DNA of 64,000 nt from Metaruminococcus_A sp050943475 (GTDB taxonomy: Bacteria > Bacillota > Clostridia > Oscillospirales > Ruminococcaceae): the NCBI GenBank assembly GCA_050943475.1, contig JBMNPF010000003.1:62001-126000 (forward strand), in the 5' to 3' direction. Under the pieces are notes generated by a model. That model was not told where the DNA came from. It saw only the letters and a program-made list of their open reading frames with translations, and ran no database searches. This document shows, in pieces, positions 59,407 through 64,000 of this stretch. Made by a program: the position numbers and the translations under genes. Numbering within the stretch: position 1 is the first letter of the stretch; each line of letters starts with the position of its first letter.

Positions 59407-61071
59407 CTATTTCCCCGCGTTGTCCGCACTGCGGATTTCCGCACGCTTGATTTTCCCGCTGATGGTTTTTGGCAGCTCGCTTACGAACTCAACCACACGC
59501 GGGTATTTATACGGCGCGGTCTGATCCTTTACATAAGTCTGAAGCTCTTTTTTGAGTGCGTCGGAGGGGGTGTACCCCTTGGCCAGCACAATGGTCGCCT
59601 TGACGGCGAAGCCGCGCAGCGGATCGGGCACGCCGGTGACGGCGCACTCCACAACCGACGGATGCTCCATCAGCACACTCTCAATCTCGAACGGCCCAAT
59701 GCGGTAGCCCGAGCTTTTAATCACGTCGTCGGTGCGGCTCATGTACCAGAAGTAGCCGTCCTCATCCCTCCACGCCATGTCGCCGGTGTGGTAAAGGCCG
59801 TCATGCCAGGCTTCTTTGGTTAAATCTTCGTTGCGGTAGTAACCGGAGAACAGTCCAAACGGCTTGCCTTTGTCGGTGCGGACTACAATCTCGCCCACTT
59901 CGCCGGTGGCGACTGGGTTGCCGTCGGCGTCCACCAGGTCTACGTCATACTGCGGACAGGGCTTGCCCATCGAACCCGGTTTCGGCGTCATGCCGCGCAG
60001 GTTCGCAATCAGCAGGGCGGTCTCGGTCTGGCCAAAGCCCTCCATCAGCTTGAGCCCGGTGTACTGGTAAAACTTGTTGAAAACCTCCGGGTTGAGCGCC
60101 TCACCCGCAATGGTGCAGTGCTGGAGCGACGAAAGGTCGTACTTGCCCAAATCCTCCTGGATAAAGAACCGGTACATGGTCGGCGGCGCACAGAAGGTGG
60201 TGATGCCGTACTGCGAAAACAGCGGCAGGATGTCATCCGCATGGAAGCGGTCAAAGTCGTAGACAAACACTGCGGTCTCGCTCAGCCACTGGCCGTACAG
60301 TTTGCCCCAAACCGCCTTGCCCCAGCCGGTGTCTGAAATGGTGAAGTGAATGCCGTCCGGATCCACATTATGCCAGTAATGCGCAGTGACAAAGTGACCG
60401 AGCGCATAGTCAAAGCTCTGGGTGGCAATTTTGGGGTAACCGGTTGTGCCGGAGGTAAAGTACATCAGCATCGGGTCGGAGATCACGGTGCCGGCTTCGC
60501 CCGCAGGGCGTTCAAATTCGGTGGACTGCTGCATGAGCAGGGCGTCAAAATCCTCCCAACCCTCACGGCCGCCGTTGACGATGAGCTTGGTATGCACCGT
60601 CGGGCTTTCCGGGAGCGAAGCCTCAATGTGCTCCGGCACTCCGTCGTCCTGGGTGGCGACAATGGCGGAAACCTCCGCCGCATTGAAGCGGTAGACAAAA
60701 TCCTTTTTCATGAGCTGGTTGGTCGCCGGAATGGCCACCGCGCCCAGCTTGTGCAGCCCAAGAACCGAGAACCAGAACTGGTAATGCCGTTTGAGCACCA
60801 GCATGACCCGGTCGCCTTTCTTGATGCCTTTGGCCGCAAACAGGTTGGCCGCCCGGTTGGAGTATTCCCGCAGCTGTGCAAAGGTGAAGTTGATGTTCTT
60901 TTTCTCCTTGCTCACCCAGACCAGCGCCCGTTTGTCCGGGCATTTTTCCGCCAGCGCGTCCATGACGTCAAACGCAAAGTTAAAATTCTCCGGCGGGTGA
61001 AAGCTCAGGCTTTTTAAGCTGCCTTTTTCGTCTTCCTCCACCGTGACAAATTTTTCATAGATTCTGCCCAT
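59407..61071 (-). CDS. AMP-forming acyl-CoA synthetase (medium-chain/branched/aryl acid type)
   Basis: This 554-residue adenylate-forming ligase activates a carboxylic acid to its CoA thioester with ATP. Motifs: TSGTTGYPK (206-214), GEALNPEVFNKF, EGFGQTET, YHTGDMAWRDEDGYFWYMSRTDDVIKSSGYRIG and PKTISGKIKR with the catalytic Lys. The HYWHNVDPDGIHFTISDTGWGKAVWGK segment fits the MACS/acetyl-like branch that uses short, branched or aromatic acids. It starts three bases after the XRE-cupin regulator gene, downstream of a T-box, so amino-acid supply probably controls it. Confidence 0.92.
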   Translation of the reverse strand: MGRIYEKFVTVEEDEKGSLKSLSFHPPENFNFAFDVMDALAEKCPDKRALVWVSKEKKNINFTFAQLREYSNRAANLFAAKGIKKGDRVMLVLKRHYQFWFSVLGLHKLGAVAIPATNQLMKKDFVYRFNAAEVSAIVATQDDGVPEHIEASLPESPTVHTKLIVNGGREGWEDFDALLMQQSTEFERPAGEAGTVISDPMLMYFTSGTTGYPKIATQSFDYALGHFVTAHYWHNVDPDGIHFTISDTGWGKAVWGKLYGQWLSETAVFVYDFDRFHADDILPLFSQYGITTFCAPPTMYRFFIQEDLGKYDLSSLQHCTIAGEALNPEVFNKFYQYTGLKLMEGFGQTETALLIANLRGMTPKPGSMGKPCPQYDVDLVDADGNPVATGEVGEIVVRTDKGKPFGLFSGYYRNEDLTKEAWHDGLYHTGDMAWRDEDGYFWYMSRTDDVIKSSGYRIGPFEIESVLMEHPSVVECAVTGVPDPLRGFAVKATIVLAKGYTPSDALKKELQTYVKDQTAPYKYPRVVEFVSELPKTISGKIKRAEIRSADNAGK

Positions 61072-61074
61072 TGC

Positions 61075-61653
61075 TTAATTGTCCCCTTTCTTCCCCAGGA
61101 TGATTGCCAGAAATTCACAGTCCGCATCGTCGCCGGCAATCATGCCGTGTCCCCGGCCGGAATCGTAATAAACCGCATCGCCTTGGTGCAGCACCTCCAA
61201 ATGATCCTCATAACGGAAAATCAAGGTGCCCTTCAGTATGTAGTCAAACTCCTCCCCCTCGTGGGTGGAAAGCTCAATGTTTTTGGTGTCCTGCGCCGCG
61301 TCGTATTTCGCCGTGACAAAAAACGGCTCCGCCAGTTTGTCTTTGAAAAAGGACGCCAGGTACTGGTAGTTAAACCCCTTGCGGCGCTCAATCGGCAGGC
61401 CGTGCCCTTTGCGTACAATCGAATACCGCGAAAGACGGGGCGCTTCGCCGGTCAGCAGCTCAGACAGGTCCAGCCTAAACGCCTTGGCGCATTTGTATAA
61501 GAAGGTAAAGGAAAAATCGGTTTCCCCGCGCTCAGCCGCCTCGTACGCTTCCGGGGTGGTGTCGGTAATTCGCGCCATCTCCTCCACCGAAAGCTCAAGG
61601 ATTAACCGCATGCCTTTAATTCGCTCTGCAATCTGCATGACCTGTGTATCCAT
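61075..61653 (-). CDS. XRE-cupin transcriptional regulator
   Basis: This 192-residue regulator has an N-terminal helix-turn-helix (ERIKGMRLILELSVEEMARITDTTPEAYEAAERGETDFSF, residues 8-50) and a C-terminal cupin (ELSTHEGEEFDYILKGTLIFRYEDHLEVLHQGDAVYYDSGRGHGM) that probably senses a small molecule. ATG 61653 follows AAGGAGG. It is cotranscribed with the acyl-CoA synthetase and lies about 200 bases below the T-box terminator. Confidence 0.92.
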   Translation of the reverse strand: MDTQVMQIAERIKGMRLILELSVEEMARITDTTPEAYEAAERGETDFSFTFLYKCAKAFRLDLSELLTGEAPRLSRYSIVRKGHGLPIERRKGFNYQYLASFFKDKLAEPFFVTAKYDAAQDTKNIELSTHEGEEFDYILKGTLIFRYEDHLEVLHQGDAVYYDSGRGHGMIAGDDADCEFLAIILGKKGDN

Positions 61654-61854
61654 CTCAAGGTCCTCCTTTTGTTGGTTGATGTTTATAAACCACAGCCTTA
61701 CGGCTGCCGCTGCCGTCATCTGCCGGGCGGGTGATTTCTCCCACGCACCGGCGCCTGGCTTTTCCCGCACCGGCACGGCGTTTCACCGCCATGCCGCAGA
61801 AACCTCCGCGCCGTTCCCGGCAGGGGTTCCGCCGGTGAAAAAAGCCCGGAAAAT

Positions 61855-62120
61855 AGTAAAAGCTCCCGTCCACTCATGGGACGAGAGCTGATTCCCGCGG
61901 TACCACCCAAATTGACGCATACAATGCGTCCGCTTGTGTTCAGGCTCACGATGAAGCCCTATGCCTTTAACGGTGCAAACCGTAGCGGCTTAATAACCTG
62001 GTTCAGCCGCTCCGCTCAAAAGGGATTGGTACCCGCCGCCCCCACCGCCTTGCACCAACCGGCGGCTCTCTGATGACAGACTGCACAGGACCATTGTCTT
62101 TCTCACTGCGTTTTCAAGTG
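61855..62120 (-). promoter_or_regulatory. T-box leader of the regulator/acyl-CoA synthetase operon
   Basis: Minus-strand order: stem I with K-turn (CGCAGTGAGAAAG with CTTTTGAGCG), distal loop AGAGAGCCGCCGGTTGGTGC (about 62053-62072), T-box GGGTGGTACCGCGG (61895-61908, bulge TGGT) and terminator AGCTCTCGTCCC / GGACGGGAGCT followed by TTTACTATTTT (61851-61889). The specifier loop includes ACCAATCC before CTTTTGAGC; the codon is ambiguous by eye. 61654-61850 between the T-box and the ATG has no gene. Confidence 0.9.
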
Positions 62121-62128
62121 TTGCCACC

Positions 62129-62157
62129 ATTTTAGCACAGCAAAAATCCCTTGTCAA
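62129..62157 (-). promoter_or_regulatory. Promoter of the acyl-CoA synthetase T-box unit
   Basis: TTGACA (62157-62152), a 17-base spacer and TAAAAT (62134-62129). Confidence 0.85.
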
Positions 62158-62178
62158 GCGGTTTTCGCGGGTTGGGGT

Positions 62179-62388
62179 TTAGTCTCCGGACGGTAGTGTG
62201 TCGTTGTGGCGGAAGAACAGTGAAATGCACCACAGGCCGGCAAGCGCCACCAGCGTGTAGATGATTCTGCTCACAATGGCCCCCTGCCCGCCGAAAATCC
62301 ACGCCACAATGTCAAACTGGAAAATACCGATGGAACCCCAGTTGATCGCGCCGATGATAACCAGCGCCAGTGCGATTTTATCCAGCAT
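62179..62388 (-). CDS. DUF378-family small membrane protein
   Basis: A 69-residue protein with two membrane helices (KIALALVIIGAINWGSIGIF and IIYTLVALAGLWCISLFF). The pattern IIGAINWGSIGIFQFDIVAWIFG marks DUF378 (YuzA-like), whose function is unknown. ATG 62388 follows AAAAGG. It lies just upstream of the T-box promoter on the same strand. Confidence 0.88.
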   Translation of the reverse strand: MLDKIALALVIIGAINWGSIGIFQFDIVAWIFGGQGAIVSRIIYTLVALAGLWCISLFFRHNDTLPSGD

Positions 62389-62536
62389 ACCTTTTCGACT
62401 CCTTTTTCCTCAGGACCCGCAGTCCTTCTTTCGGCGGCTGCAAACCCTGCGTTTTTGTAAAACCGGTTGCGGGATGTTTATCCAGACCTGCCTCCGGCAA
62501 ATTTGAATATTCCGCAACAATAGTATGCTTCTTCCC

Positions 62537-62566
62537 TTGTGCTTTTATACGGTTTTGTGCTAAAAT
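62537..62566 (+). promoter_or_regulatory. Possible promoter of the NERD gene
   Basis: TTGTGC (62537-62542), an 18-base spacer and TAAAAT (62561-62566) on the plus strand, about 38 bases before the ATG. Confidence 0.5.
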
Positions 62567-62603
62567 AGAACCATTCATCAGTTAAAGGAGTGTCGAAAAC
62601 CGC

Positions 62604-63260
62604 ATGGATACGACCACCATCATTGCACTGAGCATTTCGGGCGGCATCCTCGCCATTGCCGCAATCGTCTATGCCATCGTCCGCAGAAAGAAAAATCACA
62701 TCAAAAAGCTCGGCAAAAAAGGCGAAAAAAAGGTGCAGAAGGTTCTGAATAAATTCGCGCGTTTCCGTGAAGCCAAGGTCCTTCATGACATTTATCTTCC
62801 GCTTTATGAAAACACCACCCAAATCGACCACATTCTCATCGCCCCGTTCGGCGTCATGGTCATTGAAACCAAGAACTGGATCGGCGAAGTCTATGGCAAT
62901 CCGGCCGAAGAACAGTGGCTTCAGGTCGCCGGGGAGGATCGCAACAAACACTACAACCCGCTCATGCAGAACAAAACCCACCTGGACAACATCCGCCACA
63001 TCTTCAAAAAAGCGAACATCTACCGGGTCAGTGTCGAAGGTGCCGTCGTTTTTGCAGAGCGCAAGTGCGACCTTTACTGTCCGCGCGGCGTGCCGGTCTA
63101 TACCTTCAAACAGTTTAAAAAACTGCTCAAAAAACCCGCTTATGAAGCGGATAACAAGGTGGATGTTGAAAAGGTGGCAAACGCCATCCTCAGCCAGCAG
63201 GTTACTGACAAAAAGAAAATTGCAAACCACGTCAAAGCCATAAAAAAAATGCACGGCTAA
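62604..63260 (+). CDS. NERD-domain (nuclease-related) membrane protein
   Basis: A 218-residue protein with one N-terminal membrane helix (IIALSISGGILAIAAIVYAIV), a basic linker and a NERD domain (GKKGEKKVQKVLNKF, HDIYLPLYENTTQIDHILIAPFGVMVIETKNWIGEVYG), which keeps the E..D..ExK pattern of PD-(D/E)xK nucleases. The role of stand-alone NERD proteins is not known. ATG 62604 follows AAAGGAG. Confidence 0.88.
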   Translation: MDTTTIIALSISGGILAIAAIVYAIVRRKKNHIKKLGKKGEKKVQKVLNKFARFREAKVLHDIYLPLYENTTQIDHILIAPFGVMVIETKNWIGEVYGNPAEEQWLQVAGEDRNKHYNPLMQNKTHLDNIRHIFKKANIYRVSVEGAVVFAERKCDLYCPRGVPVYTFKQFKKLLKKPAYEADNKVDVEKVANAILSQQVTDKKKIANHVKAIKKMHG

Positions 63261-63783
63261 TGCCGCTTTGGGTTTATTGTTTCCGCAGCGGCGCGCTTTA
63301 TCCGCAGGATGGCCCCGCAAACCGTTTTCACATTTCTGCGTTGTTGTCAAGACTGGTGTTTCTGTTTCATCACCGGTTTAAAGGCCGGTGTCCTGCAAAA
63401 AAGCGGCAGAGCACTGCATAACAAAAAATCATAAATGTCATTTTAAAGCCGCGTCCTTTCAAGGGGCACTGGTGCAGCGGTTCCATTCCTTGCATATTTT
63501 CCACCTGCCCTGCAATGGCTCCGCCTTGGTCTAAACTGCATTTCTTTCAAATTTTTTTGATTCAAAGCAGAGCCCCGGTTGCTGCTTAAATGGCCGCCGT
63601 TTTGGGAACCAACGTCTTACATAAGCCTTTTTCCCGCGCTATCCCCTGCACGAACAGGCACAGCCCGATTCAGGCTATTCACTTTCAGGCCGTGCCCTAT
63701 CAAACAACCGCAGGCGGTCGGTTTGATTCCGCCGCAGCACTGGGTAAAGCTGCGGGGGCTTATCCATTTTCAGGAGGTCTATC
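63261..63783. other. Gene-free interval before the last partial gene
   Basis: About 520 bases. Only weak repeats such as CACCGG...CCGGTG (about 63372-63391) are visible. Open frames here lack ribosome binding sites and do not resemble known proteins. Confidence 0.45.
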
Positions 63784-64000
63784 ATGAAAAAGGTTGTCTT
63801 TGGCTCCTTCCTGGTCCTGGCAGGCGTGCTTGCGGCTGCCCTGCTTCTGGCAGGCTCTATGGGCAACGAATGGACCGTGAATGGGCAGTTTTCCGCTTTC
63901 TGGAACCTCTCCCAGTACGGTTTGATGCCCGCTTTTTACTGTTTTATCGGCATTGCTGTCCTGGGCTTCATCGTCGCCCTCATCGGATTGTTTGAAAAAA
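63784..64000 (+). CDS. Small membrane protein, start only (runs off the right edge)
   Basis: An ATG seven bases after AGGAGG opens a frame of at least 72 residues: KKVVFGSFLVLAGVLAAALL, then a short exported stretch (GNEWTVNGQFSAFWNLSQYG) and a second helix (FYCFIGIAVLGFIVALIGLF). The very strong ribosome binding site and the two-helix pattern support it over other frames here. No family recognised. Confidence 0.75.
   Translation, partial: MKKVVFGSFLVLAGVLAAALLLAGSMGNEWTVNGQFSAFWNLSQYGLMPAFYCFIGIAVLGFIVALIGLFEK

Noticed and set aside
63579..63995. Plus-strand open frame at the right edge in another phase
   Set aside because: It has no start signal and is out of phase with the strong AGGAGG-ATG at 63784, which opens a convincing two-helix protein.
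1..64000. CRISPR arrays, insertion sequences, prophage or integrase genes
   Set aside because: No regularly spaced repeats, transposase-like or integrase-like proteins, or terminal inverted repeats were seen on reading both strands.

Overview
The window looks like one piece of a chromosome from an anaerobic, Gram-positive, probably spore-forming member of the Clostridia, most likely an Oscillospirales/Ruminococcaceae-type gut organism (inference). The grounds are: the dgt-dnaG-rpoD order; Firmicutes-type consensus promoters with strong AGGAGG ribosome binding sites; a CIRCE operator on groESL; two T-box leaders; rubrerythrin; aldo/keto reductases carrying clostridial [4Fe-4S] domains; a corrinoid protein; RnfD/E/A homologues; and a YaaH-like LysM-GH18 spore-type hydrolase. 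Coding DNA is GC-rich, but three stretches (about 2.0-2.9 kb, 18.3-19.4 kb and 58.2-59.3 kb) are clearly AT-rich and hold the least recognisable genes. I see no insertion sequence, prophage, CRISPR array or rRNA. One tRNA is present (Ala, CGC).

Left part (1-15.6 kb), almost all minus strand: the 5' end of rpoB with its own consensus promoter; a secreted unknown protein; a frameshifted NlpC/CHAP-like gene; an Rrf2 regulator; rpoD, dnaG and dgt; a YigZ-family protein; ribosomal protein bL31; phosphoglucomutase; a putative glycoside hydrolase; a three-gene cluster of RnfD, RnfE and RnfA homologues that lacks rnfC, rnfG and rnfB; mecA (plus strand); and ribulose-phosphate epimerase.

Middle (15.8-44.6 kb): an iron-sulfur aldo/keto reductase, an AEC transporter and an AT-rich HisRS-fold paralogue on the plus strand; a response regulator-kinase-HtrA stress operon; a lipoprotein; a Gfo/Idh/MocA oxidoreductase; an ECF sigma/anti-sigma pair; groESL; a metY-phosphoesterase pair; a D,D-carboxypeptidase; azlCD plus an acetyltransferase; a second iron-sulfur aldo/keto reductase; a PocR-AraC regulator with a lone corrinoid protein; a MATE exporter; a small membrane protein; a P-loop kinase; and cstA under a T-box.

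Right part (44.9-64 kb): an acetyltransferase; a KdgT-like permease; a four-gene envelope operon (Tim44-like/zinc ribbon, SPFH/zinc ribbon, zinc-ribbon membrane protein, TPM protein) resembling Bacillus ydjGHI; the LysM-GH18 protein; a fibronectin/transglutaminase-like lipoprotein; a frameshifted acetyltransferase; tRNA-Ala; rubrerythrin; a second ECF sigma/anti-sigma pair; two small lipoproteins; a T-box-led XRE-cupin regulator plus acyl-CoA synthetase operon; a DUF378 protein; a NERD protein; and the start of a small membrane protein.

The points most worth following are: the Rnf-like trio, which has lost three of the four cysteines that hold the intramembrane [2Fe-2S] cluster in Rnf/Nqr; the T-box upstream of an acyl-CoA synthetase, which suggests amino-acid synthesis from organic acids; the T-box on cstA; and the HisRS-fold orphan.
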